64,000 nucleotides of DNA from Patiria pectinifera (lineage: Eukaryota; Echinodermata; Asteroidea; Valvatida; Asterinidae): assembly GCA_029964075.1 (NCBI GenBank), contig CM057149.1, forward strand, positions 5,528,465 through 5,592,464, read 5' to 3'. Made by a program: the position numbers and the translations under genes. Of this stretch, positions 12,765 through 24,612 are shown one piece after another. The notes under the pieces were generated by a model. It had not been told where the DNA came from and did no database searches. It saw only the letters and a list, made by a program, of their open reading frames with translations. The first letter of the stretch is position 1. Each line of letters starts with the position of its first letter.

Positions 12765-15700
12765 GTAAATAGTTCCTATCTACTTTGTATCTGTATCTGT
12801 ATATTATAGTCCATGTAGTCGATAAAGCATCCCAGGGGATGCACCAACTTAGTTAGAAAGAAGACAATGTCAATGAGAAGAAATTTACAGTTTTAGAGGT
12901 GGGAGGAAAAGCCCAGAAGAATATTCTGGGGAAAACCCACGGAATCAGGAAGGGAATGAAAACCCCATTCCACATATTGGCCCAAGCGGGATTCAAACCT
13001 GGGTCACAGCAGTGGAATTTCAAAGCGAGGAAAGTACCGCTACGCTACGCCAACCTGACACAACAACGAATCACTACTAATGGAGTAATGAAAAGAAAGT
13101 TTACGACAGCGAAATATCCAAAATTTGGGGGTTTTATTAGTGCATAAAGAACTAATTGCAACATTGAGGTTTCTGCCTGATATGACATCACACTTTTGCT
13201 CATGAATACATAGGCCTACATGTATGGAAATTGGCATTAGCATAAAAAAACAAGGAAAGATTTCCATATAAGAAGTTCACTAATTTTCCTCTGTATTGAC
13301 TAACAAGCCCCCAGATAGCAATTTCATGTCATCAAAGTCAATTTGAGCAGTGAGAAAATACAAGCATTTTCTTAGAAAACACTTGGAATTTTTCAGTCCA
13401 TTCTCATAGGGTTTGTACACAGGGTGTTGAGTGAACTTCATATATGGAAATCTTTCCGGTTAAAGGGACACAAAGGTGCATTTTCAAGGATTGCATTAAA
13501 AACAAATTACATTTCATGGCTCTTTAAGCACCGTTGATATATCGATATTACTTGATTATTCCATATTATTTTGATATCGGTATCACCGATTGCAAGTTTT
13601 TAACCCTAACCATCCCAAATCCTCAAGTTTCGATATTGAGGAATGATATCAAAATAAATCTCCCGTTTTACTTTGTGTTTTAATGTTTGCTGTATAATTT
13701 AATATTATTCTGCAGCAACTTGTGCTTGTGACCAAAACTAAAAACATTGTGGAATGCCAAGCGGCGTCGCTTTGTGCTCTACGTTCGCTGTATTTCGCAG
13801 TGCCCCCAATGTAAAAATCTCCAAAGAAACTGCCTGGTCTGGACTAACTGTCAGTGCTGCGATTTGTTTTAAAAAAAATTGAGCAATATGCTCAAGAGAA
13901 AGCCGTAGAAAATTGGAACTTAAGAATGTTTTTGGTGTTTTTGTTTTTGTTTTTGGTCATCTTTTTGGTCTTTTACATTTACATGAGATAATCAATATAC
14001 TGAATATTCTCAATATCAAATTTCCGATATATTGATTATTTAAAATTCTCATATCGATGGTGCTTAGCCCTTCTCAAACATTACAAATTCAAGTTTTAAA
14101 GCTTAAATAAATACATGGAAACAGAAAAAGTGTGTACACAGAAAATTACTGACTAAAATCTTCAGTAATAATAATAGTAACAGGTTCTTATATAACACTT
14201 TTAACTAAGAACAAAACACTTTACATTATTATTACCCCTGATCATTGGGCCAATTAAACATTCCAAATACCATCTCAGCTCCCTGGGGGGTATACATGTA
14301 CAGCTCGATGCTGCCTGTTAGGCGCAAGGAAGCTAATTCAATCACAATAAGCATCTCTGCCCTCACAGATACCCACTTACTCCTGGGTGGAGAGAAGTAA
14401 TGAGTGACAAAGTGCCTTGCCCAAGGGCACACTCACCATGACCCCAGGCTGGACTCGAACCCACAACCTGCAGCTTTACCCACAGACCACGAATCCAGTG
14501 CCCTTAACCATGAGGCCACAGCACTCCATGACACTTGCTGGACTTACATGTATTTCAAGGTGACGATGTCATTCCCGATTTAACTGGTTCCCGCCTTTAT
14601 ACTAGTCTGAGTATCACCTGTTATCCGCTGAGCCAAGTCTCCTGTATATCATACGTCTGATATGTCTAGACATACCGTATGCAAGCCGCGAGTCGATTTT
14701 ACTTAATCGTGACGTCATTTCATTCCTAATTCATTTCAGGACTAATGGTTTGATTGGTCAATTCGAATGCAGTGTTTTGTTATACAACAACAGCGGAGCG
14801 CATATCGCGTAACATGATACAGAGCGTCTGAAACAGGTTTTTTTTATCCATTTCTATGACGCTCAAGTCGCAATGGGTGCATGACCGAAGACCTGACATA
14901 GAAAGCGCTCGCTGATTGGTCAAAATCTAGAGGTGAAGATGCGTTTGTCTTGCCTACATGTAATTAATCAGCGAATATGAAATAGACCATGGCTTTCTCC
15001 CCAGTGCATTACATAGATATACTGTATAACGTTCCAGTTTATCATAATTTGATATATATACATTTGTATGTGCAAATAGCGAGCAATATTTTGCAAGGCG
15101 GAAAAACAATGGCGGTCGATGTGGTGTCGTTGCCGAGGGGAAAAAATGGTCTGACATGTGCTACATGTGCTCTTGATCACGCTCGATGTGAAAGAAGTAT
15201 GACAGGGGTAATACATGTAGTTTTGATGTAAAACATGTTGTTGAGATACATTTTTGATACTAAAGACAAAGGCAATATGGGCGTGTTTTTCATACATGTA
15301 CAAAACTTAATTCAAATCTCATTTCAAATTTTTCATTTCAATTTAGTTCAAAGTTTTGAGCCATTTGAACAATACAATTTCTCATTCATTGCAATTTAGT
15401 TCAAAGTTTTGAGCCATTTGAACAATACAATTTCTCATTCACGCTGTTCTAAGTAGTGGCAATGTGATGTGGCTGGGTTTATTCTGGCATGGGACCCCCC
15501 TGGAAGTTGCTGTCTCCCCAGTGTACAAAATGGTGTACATGTAAATCCTCAATAGAAACTGCCCGTTCTGGACAAACTGTCAGTGCTGAGATTTGTTCAT
15601 AAAAAGTTTGAGCAGTATGTTCCAGAGAAAGCCATGAAAAATTGGGACTAAAGATTGTTCCTTGTTTTTAATCAAAGTGTCAGGAGTATTTCAGGACCCC

Positions 15701-18700
15701 TCTCCTACTTGTATGAGAGAATAAAAAGCCGCTTACCTATTAAATAGCTGGGAATATTACAAACAAACGATATAAAAACAGCAAGTTTTTTTTATTATGA
15801 AAGTAAGAGAAGATGTCAATAAAGCCACTTCAGTTCTCATGGCACCACTGGAAAACAGGGTAAGAAACGCAATGTCTACCAAAGACTGTTAAACAATTCA
15901 AAACACTAGGGTCATCAGCATTGAAGGAAGATTGCTGAAGGTTGTAAAAGTTATTTTAGAAATAAACAAGAACCTTTTCAGTACAAAAAATGTGTACTGT
16001 TTCATATTTATCCTGTGCACTGTTCTACGTTTGGAGCTCATAAAACTATAGGCCTGTTTGAAATAATTAGTTCTTATTTGTTAAGTGTGAAGTTTTAATG
16101 AGATGTGTACGTGTACATGTAGTCATTTACCATGACCTTTATATTAACAAGTGTAATTACAAAAAAAACCACATGTAGCATGGTCAAAGGAATTTTCGTT
16201 TGATGGCCCAGTAAACTTTTATTGTGTTGTACCTCATTGTGTTGTTTTAATTACATCTGTTATCTGACGCACTTGTAGTTGACCCATACACTTATGCCAC
16301 TGTGCCAGTACATTGGATATTCATGGTGGTTGTGTGCAACAACCACCAACAACATATGAATTGTCATGCAGTCATGCAGTCATGTACTATTAGTCATTTC
16401 TGTTGGTCATGAGCCTATGACACGAGATGTACATCAGTACATTGTACGTTATACTATACGTTCGTGTATAATTGTTTTGTCCATTTTTTTCGAGGGAGGG
16501 GGGGGTGTGAAATGAGGCATTCCATTGTACCAAGCACAATAAATAAGAGTTCTGATCAGGACTGATTTTAAGTACACTCATTAGGCATTTAACATTAGTG
16601 AGCATTTTCAGGTCAGATGAAACATTTACGTCAGTGCAAAAGGTTCATCAAGGCCCCTCTTGGCTGGTTGGTCATGTTCGTTTTGGTAAGGATTACCCAC
16701 AATCCTGCATTTTCATCACAAGTGTCTGTGATCTCGCTTACATACATACATACATGTACATGTATACGCCAGCAGTTTCCCTAGTTACGTGATGTACCAT
16801 ATGAGCAAAACTTTCTCTATTTTTTAAAGGTACAATGTACATGTATACGTCTACATGTAGTACCAGTATTATCATTTGTCATTTTTCCTTCTTTTTTTTT
16901 TTGAAGCAACGAAAGTGCTCAAAATCTAAATAAGGGTGCTAAACAACTAACCTGATGAAGTTTTAGCTCAGTGAATGCTGAATATCCCGAGAAAACAATA
17001 TTTCAATTTCAAGTCAAAAGTTGCCGAGTCATGTTTTGAATTGCGCCCGAAATCAGCAACCGGGACATGTTCTCATTCAGCCGATTGCAGCTACGCAATG
17101 TCACGCACTGAACCGACAAATGATAGTTACTGTGCGCGTGCGTGCGTCGTGACAACACTTGCGTGCACCCATTCACGGCTTTGCTGAATTGAAATTGCCC
17201 AAAATGTGTCTTTAGACGCATCTTTGGAAATGACCTTCTTTTATTATTTTCTTCAAAATGACGCATGCCAGAAAGATTAATTTCAAGTTAGCTTTTCAAC
17301 AAAGTTAGCTTTTCAACCAAGTTAGCTTTTCAACAATAATTTCGTCAATTACATTTTGGATAGCTGCAAATACTCTACCGTTAAGATAATCATCAAAGTA
17401 AGACCTTAAATATACCACCTGTGTCACAATAAACTCTGAGCCCATTTTGCTCTAATCGTCAGTATCATGAGCATCTTCAAAATGACGCATGCCAGAAAGA
17501 TTAATTTCACAGGGATTTTACTGCCACTATTTTTAGACCAAGTAAGCTTTTCAACAATAATTTCGTCAATTACATTTTGGATAGCTGCAAATACCCTCCC
17601 TACCTTTAAGATAATCATCAAAGAAAGACCTTAAATATAGACCTTCTGTGTCACAATAAACTCGGAGCCCATTTTGCTCTAATCGTCAGTATCATGAGCA
17701 TCTTCAAAACGACGCATGCCAGAAAGATTAATTTCTCAGGGAGTTTAGTGCCACTATCTTTAGACCAAGTAAACTTTTCAACAATAATTTTGTCAATTAC
17801 ATTTTGGATAGCTGCAAATAATCTACCTTTAAGATAATCATCAAGGAAAGACCTTAAGACCTTCTGTGTCACAATAAACTCTGAGCCCACTTTGCCCTAA
17901 TCATCAGTATCATGAGTCAACCTGTTTCCGTCACCCCGGATCAGATTGATAATCCGACTTGCGCATCGTGGATATTCCAACATGTGCCTGTGTGCTACGC
18001 ACGGTGTCACGTCTGAAAAACAGAAACAGGTGGCGGCAAGCACCCCCTAATCACAACCATCATTCAAAACTCTCATTCAAAGAAATAAAGAAATAAAGAA
18101 ATGATAGATGGTATGACCCCTTTTGACAGTCAATTCAGAGTGCAACATGAAATTAGTACTCGGCCAACCGTGCTATTACTCATACATTTATGATATCAGC
18201 CACCGCACTCAGCTTCACAGAGAGCTGACTGGTCATTGCACTATTCAAAAGCATTCATGTGCTGAAAACATACTACAGACACATGGTTTTAAGTAAACAT
18301 GATTTGTATTCTAACTGAAAAAAACCCCACAACTTCACTTACAGACAAAGGGTGCTGCTTAGTAACGAGACACAGCAAGTCTAGTAGAGCTGGTCCCAGA
18401 GACCACAAAACTCTATTCATTTAATTCAGAATGGCGATTCCAGGGGCGGATCTGGGCATTCTTGCAGGGGGGGAGGTCAGACCCGTCAGATTTTTTTAAT
18501 GTCTGATTGTTGCCGACAGGCAGACATATACTAGTAATGCAGCACATTGTTACTGATGCACTTATTGTTTTAACTTTTTTGGGGGGGGGTGTGTCAGAGT
18601 CAGAGGGGGGGGGGTTTCAATTCACACCCCCCCCCCCCTGAATCCAAGCCTGTATTCACTTAAAATCTTTAGATTTAGCCCATTTATTCATGTTATGGAG

Positions 18701-21700
18701 TAATCCCATACCATAGTACTGCCTTGCAGACAAGTGACACTCAGTCCGCAAAATTAGGCAACCAGCTAAAGTTTCATGTTCATGAAATTTTGATAATTTC
18801 TGGTTATTTCTGGATAATTTCTTGTTACTTTAGTGGAGTGCTGTGGCCTCGTGGTCTTGAGCATTGAACTCGTGATTAAGTGGGTAAAGCTGCAGGGTGT
18901 GGGTTCGAGTCCAGCCTGGGGGTGTGGTGCGTGTACCCTTGGGCAAGGCACTTTGTCACTCATTGCTTCTCTCCACCCAGGAGTAATGTAAATGGGTACC
19001 TGTGAGCGCAGGGTTATTGTGATTGAATTTAGCTGCTTTGCACCGAAACAGCATAGTGCTGTGGCCTCGTGGTTAAGGGATCTGGATTCGTGGTCTGCCG
19101 AGCGGGTAAAGCTGCAGGTTGTGGGTTCGAGTCCAGCCTAGGGTCATGGTGCGTGTGCCCTTGGGCAAGGCACTTTGTCACTCATTGCTTCTCCCCACAC
19201 AGGAGCAAATGGGTACCTGTGAGGGCAGAGATGGTTATGTGATTGATTTAGCTTGCTTGTGCCTAACAGGCTGCATCAAGCTGTATACTCCCCAGGGAGC
19301 TGAGATGGTATTTGGAATGTTTCATGGGTCCAGTGATCAGGGGTAATAATGATGTAGCGCCTTGAGCACCAGTCCTATTATTATTATTATTACAGCGCTT
19401 TAATTTTAGTTCAAAGCACTACATCTGTAAGGACACAATACTGGCTAATTTTAGGGTGGAACTCAATGTTGTCACTCCTGATAACTAAATAGTTGGGTAC
19501 AGTCTGTTTTGGTGGTTTAACATGTTAGGTACACTTATGAACGGATAAATAAAAATTTTAAAAATCCACAAATTTCATTTTTAGTAGTAAAATTCTTGAT
19601 TTTTTGTTGAAAATTTACCTCGAAATACCACTTAAAAACGGGACATAACAAGTAAGCCTTTTTGAATGAATTAAAAACACGCTTACAGTTTATTTCTTCA
19701 GATGAATATTGTATTGAAGTTGTTAGAAATGGAATGAATTTTACAAATACAGGTAACCTGTATTCAAAATATTTCTGGTTTCTGCACAGGGACGCCAGAT
19801 AAACTATTTAACGTAAGTTACGTTTGGTGTCCACCTATTTAGCATATTTACTGGGGTCTGTATAAACCCTCCTTAGTACATCCTACAGTAATTTTAGATG
19901 ATAGAGTCTTCAGAAGCATAATATCAGTTCCTTTATACACAATGACATGCGTTTTTAAACTTGACCTTTCCTTAATTCAGATTTAAGGGTGGGTCACCAC
20001 TTTGGTGTCCATTTTTATTCAACATAATGAATGCCTAATTCATTATGTGTTAGGAGGGAAGGCCAAATACTCTAACAGTGATGTTGTACTCTACATGTGT
20101 ACCAATATATCTAATCACAATTAGGACATTTGATCTACATAAAAAAAATCAGTCATTCTACACTACCACGATAAATGGTGTGCACTAAATGGTGTAACTA
20201 ATGTAAGTATAAAGCTACAGGGGTAAAAAAGTAAATAATAGCTAAGTGGTTTTGAAGAGCACATTACTTTCTAAGGAGTATCTAGCAGTTTAAAATATTT
20301 ACTGTGATATCCAGAGCACTAGGAGTACAAATGCCATGCATGTGATTTAACGTTAGTTACAGCTGGACACCAAAGTTGCATTAGTTACAATGTGCACTTT
20401 GTATAATACGATAGTTAATATCTACAAGCAACAACTTCCCAGTGGAATATTGCTGTTTATTAGTTAAAATGGGTCCCTTTGGTAGTATGGAGAACAACAA
20501 TTTAATATCAGTTTTGGGCTCAATAATAATATAAAGTTATGTAAATGAAGGCCTATGTGGTGTCCACATGTAACTTACGTAACAATTTGATACAGAGATT
20601 GCCAAAAGAGGTCCATATAAGATCGTGAAAGGAACATAATGTTTAATGGATGAATTTCCCTCTGAGGTCCTTACTGTGAGACACTGTGGTCATAAAATTT
20701 TCAATTGATCTGCTATTAAAATGGTTTAACAGCTAAATCTCTCATTTTATTTAACGTTAGTTATATATGAATAGCTTATATTGCAATAAAGAAACTATAA
20801 TAATCTCCATTTCTGACAACTATGGTCTGGTAACAAGCAGGAAGTGGACACCATGTAACTAACGTTAACTATCACCAACATAAAGCTGCTAATAAAGGAA
20901 AGATGCTTTAAAACTTATCTTCTTATTATTATTTTCTATTGACGGAAGGCCGGTCGAGCATTACAAAAGGGAAACAAAATTAATACAACCAATTTTATTT
21001 TTGATCCCCATGTCCCTATTTTATTCTCCAGTATTGTGTTCTTACACACATGTATATAAGTACCTGTTGTTATTATTATTATCAATAATGACTCTCAGCT
21101 GTTATCTTGCTGGGCAAGTACGCATGCGCACTACTCAGAAACAATAAAAAAATAATCAATATAGACACTGCGCAAGTACCCCCTCAATGGTTACAAAGGG
21201 AGAGGGTTGGGGGAAGACCATTGGGAGGGACATTCAAATGCATTGCCGACAATGCCTGACGCTGACACGAAGATGCCCATGGTTATGCACATTGAGAATA
21301 GAATAATTAGTCGTGTGTACCAGTGGGCACAAGCAGTGTGTTCCTTTCACTGGAGTTTTTTAAAGTGGTCAAAGAACGCAATTTGCTGTTCGTGTACTTA
21401 GTCCATAAATTAGACCAAATTTAATTTTTGAATTTTTGATGGCCTATGGGTTTTGTAGAATTGATCGGTAACTTGAAAATGTTTGCTTCTTTAAGAATCT
21501 ATTTTTTTTTTCTGAAAGCCTCCGTTCATCAGCCGAGTTTCTCTGATTGTTTCTGTTTCTCCCGTCGCAGTTCAAAGTTTTACGACGAGGATGGACATAT
21601 AGCCCACGAGTTCTACATTGAAATCCCCGGGTCCAAGAGAAGACGTATGAAGGCAGGAATGATGAGAATATACACCAATCTTAGACCACAGGTACCGTAC

Positions 21701-24612
21701 CCCCTACCCCCCATATCCCCCCCCCCCCAACCAATCCCCAACTTTCTTCTGGTACATGTACTTGTATGTGTACATTTTTCATGTGTTGTGTTCGTAGAAT
21801 TTGCATCTGGGTATTTCACAAATCATAGGTTAAATGATATTCTCAAATATAAAAGTACATCTATTTAGAATGATGAAGGGCAATTCCACACCAAAGTGGA
21901 CATGACACCAAAAAATTCAAATACATGTGATTTAAACAAATTTGGCATCAAATGAAAGCTAAAAGTCTATATTTTCAAGATTTGAAGTCGGAATTTAATT
22001 TTTTATACATTTCGGTACCAAAAACTAGGATTATGTAATAATCCTGTTTTAATCCTAAAAATGTGATTAATAGTGATATGAAAGTATTCTACCAATAGAC
22101 ACACAAAAATATGCACTAATGCCATCAGTTTCTGTCATGAGGAAGTATTGGTCTTGAAAAACCGACTAAAACTTGTTTTTAACATTTTGCGTAATTTGTT
22201 TCGCTTCAGTGACTTCTAATATTTCAGCCTTCGAAAATGTCCTTCCGTTACCGAAAAAATACATATTTTTAATTTATTTTTAAAACTTGCGGTATGAATG
22301 CATTGAAAATTATTGTGCAAAGCAAGTTTAGGTAGGCCTTCAATATGACATTATAACTGGCACTGCTGTACTTCTCGTTTTTAATTACAATTAATTAAAT
22401 CACGTCCTTCCGTTACCAAATTGGTAACGGAAGGACGGTAACGGAAGGACAAATCGTATTTTTATCAAGTGTTACGACATTTGCGCTCATGTTTGAATAA
22501 TGAAAATCACTGCAAATACATGCATGCATAATGAGCATTGAAAGGACATTCATGTGACCCACCTTCACAAAAGCGGGATAAGCAGGGCAAGGTGTTTATT
22601 ACAATTTGAAGGCAGAGGCATGTACAACATGTACAATGTACATGTACATATATGCCGATGTACCAGTACTTGTACATGTATGGAGTTATTGCAGAAAATC
22701 AAATCATAAAGTTGCTGCCATCAGCATTCGTGGACAATAGAGAAAGATACGAATTCTGTGAAGCCATTCCAGAAGCAAATTAAGTCAAAAATGAGATGGC
22801 AGAAAGTACCGGTACTTTGGGGCACTTTCATTCAATTTACATGTGTAAGACATGTGAGGTGCAGTCTTTGACAAATTATGCCCAAGTTAACAACTTCAGT
22901 TTGGATGTTTATACATTAATTGTTACTACTCTAAATCATTGTAATTTGATTTCAAACATTGATTTTAGAGTTCAATTAAAAGCAACACCTACCTGAAGCC
23001 ATCAGTTCTACCGGTAGATGTTTTGACCTTAAATGTACATGTAGGCTGGTTGCCCCCCCCCCCCCACCCTTTAGGTAAACCTTTGAACCTACCGGTATTA
23101 TTATTAAAAGTTGTTGGTGAACATATAACCAATATACTCAAGAGTTCAAATATTGTGTATTTAAACTTTTAAGGATTGAGGTGATGGGTTTGAAGTCAAT
23201 TTCTGTAGTAGTCCTGTGTTCGTGAATTATGTGTTTTGGGTTGTTTTCGTTTTTCTTTTGTTATCATTAATTAGCAGTCTTCTATCTTTATCTCAATAGT
23301 TTCTTGGGTATAATTATTTATGCCAGGTCTGCATATTGTTGATTTCACATTCAGTTACACATTTAAGCAATTTGTTTCACTTGTATAATTAGTGTAAATT
23401 CACATTTTGTAAATGCTATAATTGAGTAAACCTTTTGTCCTTCCGTTACCGTCCTTCCGTTACCAAATTATAATCTGCTTAAAACATTGTAATTATATAA
23501 CCGAAACACTTAAAGTCAAATGAAAGGTGCTATAGTATAGATAAAGCTTCAGGAATTCCATTTCCTACCTTTAAAATATAATTGCCCCATAAAATTCACA
23601 GAGTTTTTGCAAAATACGAGTAAGTTGGAAAACCCTTGTCCATTTTACCGTCCTTCCGTTACCGACCTCATGAATATTCATAATTCATAAACGAGAGGCA
23701 TTCATGCCCCCCAAAAGTGTGGAAAATGAAAGTAGCATTATAGCAATACAATTGTGACATTTGTTTGCTGTAACTATGAACAGTGTCTGTGATACACACA
23801 TTTGAAATTTTGTTTAATGAGTGAAAACGTCCTTCCGTTACCGTGGAATTGCCCTGAAGGAGCACATTTCAAAATCCAAGGTGTAGACAAAAGTGAGTCT
23901 ATTTAAGAAACATCCATGTTCAGGTTTTTTTCACTCATTTCCCATTGATATTTTAAAAAAAAAATAATAAATGTGAAATTGGTGCGCCCTTCAGCAGTTT
24001 TTTTTCTAGAAAATTGAACACTCTGATATTGAGCTTTAATATGATACAAGATAACTAGAAGGTATGTTTATGTCATTAATCCAAACGTACCTGAATCCAT
24101 CAAAATCCACACCCCTGTTTCGGGGGATTTCGGCGGATTCAGGATACCTCCATATTGCACGAACTGGGGGATTTTGATGGATTCAGGATTGTAACCCTTG
24201 CGGAACTGCAGGATTTTGATGGATTCGGGATCCCTCTGTATTGAGCTGTTGGGGGACTTTGGCAGATTCAGGATTTCAACAGATTTACTCCCGCCTAACT
24301 GGAGGATTCTGATGGACTCACTGGCCACCAACATTTTTTTTTTGCATGGCAAAATTGATGGATTTTGGCGGATCAAGGACACTTTCTAGTAAATGAGCCC
24401 AAGGGTTAGTGTTAATTGCTGTCTCCAAAACTGCAATTTCTGCACCATGTTGTAGAGTATGAACCGAAGAGGCAAAACTTTAACTTTGTTTCAAATTTTG
24501 GTGGCATGTTGTGAATTTCATTGTCATTTATCTGTTTGTTCTTCAGGAAGAAATTACCCTGGATCCACCCAGACTTCGTCCAGACCTACCAGTGGTCCTG
24601 CGCCAAGTATGA
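12610..24612 (+). CDS. TUSC2: Tumor suppressor candidate 2 (FUS1), 3 coding exons
   Basis: Small N-myristoylated protein of the TUSC2/FUS1 family. In vertebrates it is linked to mitochondria, calcium handling and tumour suppression (family knowledge). Exons join 12,610-12,764 (phase 2), 21,571-21,691 (phase 0) and 24,547-24,612 to give 113 aa; the human protein is 110 aa. Visible family features: MGGKSS at the N-terminus (Gly2, the myristoylation context); VNPFVHTRK before the first junction, like the PPFVFTRR of vertebrates; SKFYDEDGHIAHEFY at about 52-66; then a basic stretch and IYTNLRPQ; and a C-terminus LDPPRLRPDLPVVLRQV corresponding to the family's LDHPRI.VDFPV end. Both introns are GT-AG with phases that restore the frame. 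The start has G at -3 and G at +4. The introns are large (8.8 and 2.9 kb) and repeat-filled. The assignment rests on matching motifs in the right order across all three exons. Confidence 0.93.
12863..13063. repeat. tRNA-related SINE copy, family shared with 25,100
   Basis: Contains GGTGGGAGGAAAA, TTCTGGGGAAAACCCACGG and CCACATATTGGCCCA, followed by GGATTCAAACCTGGGTCACAG. The last is the reverse complement of a B-box-like T arm. The same blocks occur in the same order at about 25,105-25,282. Confidence 0.65.
14160..14528 (-). repeat. tRNA-derived SINE (same family as 19,055)
   Basis: Read on the - strand: AGTGCTGTGGCCTCATGG, GGTTCGAGTCC (B box), TTGGGCAAGGCACTTTGTC, CTTCTCTCCACCCAGGAGTA, CAGGGAGCTGAGATGG, AGGGGTAATAATAATG, with an ATT-rich tail near 14,170-14,190. 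It is the most complete copy of this family in the window. Confidence 0.85.
15339..15441. repeat. 53-bp unit duplicated in tandem
   Basis: CAATTTAGTTCAAAGTTTTG...CTCATTCA is present twice, starting at 15,339 and 15,392, virtually identical. A recent tandem duplication of non-coding sequence. Confidence 0.85.
16901..17250. repeat. Dispersed repeat, copy 1 (others at 27,540 and 30,290)
   Basis: Blocks such as GAAGCAACGAAAGTGCTCAAAATC, GGGACATG.TTCTCATTC, ATGTC.CGCACTGAACCG and TGACCTTCTTTTATT recur in the same order at 27,550-27,810. The first part also recurs at 30,290-30,360. A multi-copy element without recognisable termini. Confidence 0.6.
17251..17915. repeat. Tandem repeat, three units of about 220-228 bp
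   Basis: Units start at about 17,251, 17,474 and 17,702 with CTTCAAAA.GACGCATGCC. Each contains CAACAATAATTT.GTCAATTACATTTTGGATAGC and GAGCCCA.TTTGC. On the - strand each unit keeps a partly open frame (FAAIQNVID..IVEK) that is interrupted differently in each unit. A related single unit lies at 27,790-27,930. Confidence 0.8.
18437..18655. mobile_element. MITE-like element, CCAGGGGCGGATCTGGG end
   Basis: Left end CCAGGGGCGGATCTGGG. The right end, CCCCTGAATCCAAGCCTG, is a degraded inverted counterpart. G and C homopolymers lie between. Ends of the form CAGGGGCGGATC are typical of short non-autonomous hAT-like elements (recalled). Confidence 0.45.
18833..19052 (+). repeat. Truncated tRNA-derived SINE
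   Basis: Same head and middle as the SINE at 19,055 (GTGCTGTGGCCTCGTGG, GGGTTCGAGTCCAGCCTGG, GGGCAAGGCACTTTGTCAC), but it stops after the ATTGTGATTGAATTTAGC block. It abuts the second copy head to tail. Confidence 0.8.
19055..21090 (+). repeat. tRNA-derived SINE interrupted by a 1.6-kb element
   Basis: SINE sequence runs 19,055-19,426 with an A-box-like head, the B box GGTTCGAGTCC, the conserved middle and ATT repeats. The tail resumes at about 21,046 (ATATAAGTACCTGTTGTTATTATT), matching the uninterrupted tail of the copy at 14,160-14,230. The 19,427-21,045 element therefore inserted into the SINE tail. Confidence 0.7.
19427..21045. mobile_element. 1.6-kb non-autonomous element with reiterated motifs
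   Basis: Terminal inverted repeats GTAAGGACACAATACTGG (19,427-19,444) and CCAGTATTGTGTTCTTAC (21,028-21,045). No ORF of note. TTAACGTTAGTTAC-type motifs, usually paired with GGTGTCCAC or its reverse complement, occur at about 19,808, 20,347, 20,559, 20,751 and 20,844-20,869 in both orientations. No transposase is encoded, so mobilisation in trans is inferred. The family was not recognised. Confidence 0.7.
21571..21691 (+). CDS. TUSC2: TUSC2 coding exon 2
   Basis: Acceptor CCCGTCGCAG|T. The exon completes the split Ser codon and encodes 40 residues including FYDEDGHIAHEFY, the most conserved TUSC2 block, then a Lys/Arg-rich segment and TNLRPQ. Donor CACAG|GTACCG, phase 0. Confidence 0.92.
21878..23854. 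mobile_element. 2.0-kb element with eight GTCCTTCCGTTACC motifs
   Basis: Termini GGGCAATTCCAC (21,878) and GTGGAATTGCCC (ending 23,854) are perfect inverted repeats. They are flanked by TGAA at 21,874-21,877 and 23,855-23,858, a likely 4-bp target-site duplication. The exact 14-mer GTCCTTCCGTTACC occurs in + orientation at 22,239, 22,404, 23,437, 23,451, 23,650 and 23,829, and in - orientation at 22,423 and 22,437. The last + copy abuts the right terminus. There is no long ORF. A non-autonomous transposon, with the 14-mers as candidate transposase or host-factor sites, is inference. A related end lies at 56,366. Confidence 0.8.
24080..24390. repeat. Degenerate tandem repeat of GGATTTTGATGGATTC type
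   Basis: Five or more imperfect copies of GGATTT.G..GGATTCAGGAT at irregular 50-65 bp spacing. Open frames on both strands here are products of the repeat. Confidence 0.6.
24547..24612 (+). CDS. TUSC2: TUSC2 coding exon 3 with stop
   Basis: Acceptor TTTGTTCTTCAG|GAAG. It encodes 21 residues, EEITLDPPRLRPDLPVVLRQ plus Val, then TGA at 24,610-24,612. This aligns with the C-terminal block of the family (LDHPR...DFPVILYEV). The 3' UTR and polyadenylation site are not determined. Confidence 0.92.
   Translation, partial: EEITLDPPRLRPDLPVVLRQV

Larger units (their letters stand above)
12765..21570 (+). other. TUSC2 intron 1 (8.8 kb)
   Basis: Begins GTAAAT and ends in a pyrimidine-rich tract TTTCTGTTTCTCCCGTCGCAG. 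It is occupied by SINEs, tandem repeats and a 1.6-kb element listed separately. The stretches between them (13,064-14,159, 15,442-16,900 and 17,916-18,436) show no gene features; 15,540-15,660 resembles 13,790-13,930 and is another dispersed repeat. Confidence 0.8.
21692..24546 (+). other. TUSC2 intron 2
   Basis: Runs from GTACCG to CTGTTTGTTCTTCAG. Most of it is the 2-kb element at 21,878-23,854. The remainder holds the degenerate GGATT-type repeat near 24,080-24,390 and no other recognisable feature. Confidence 0.85.
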
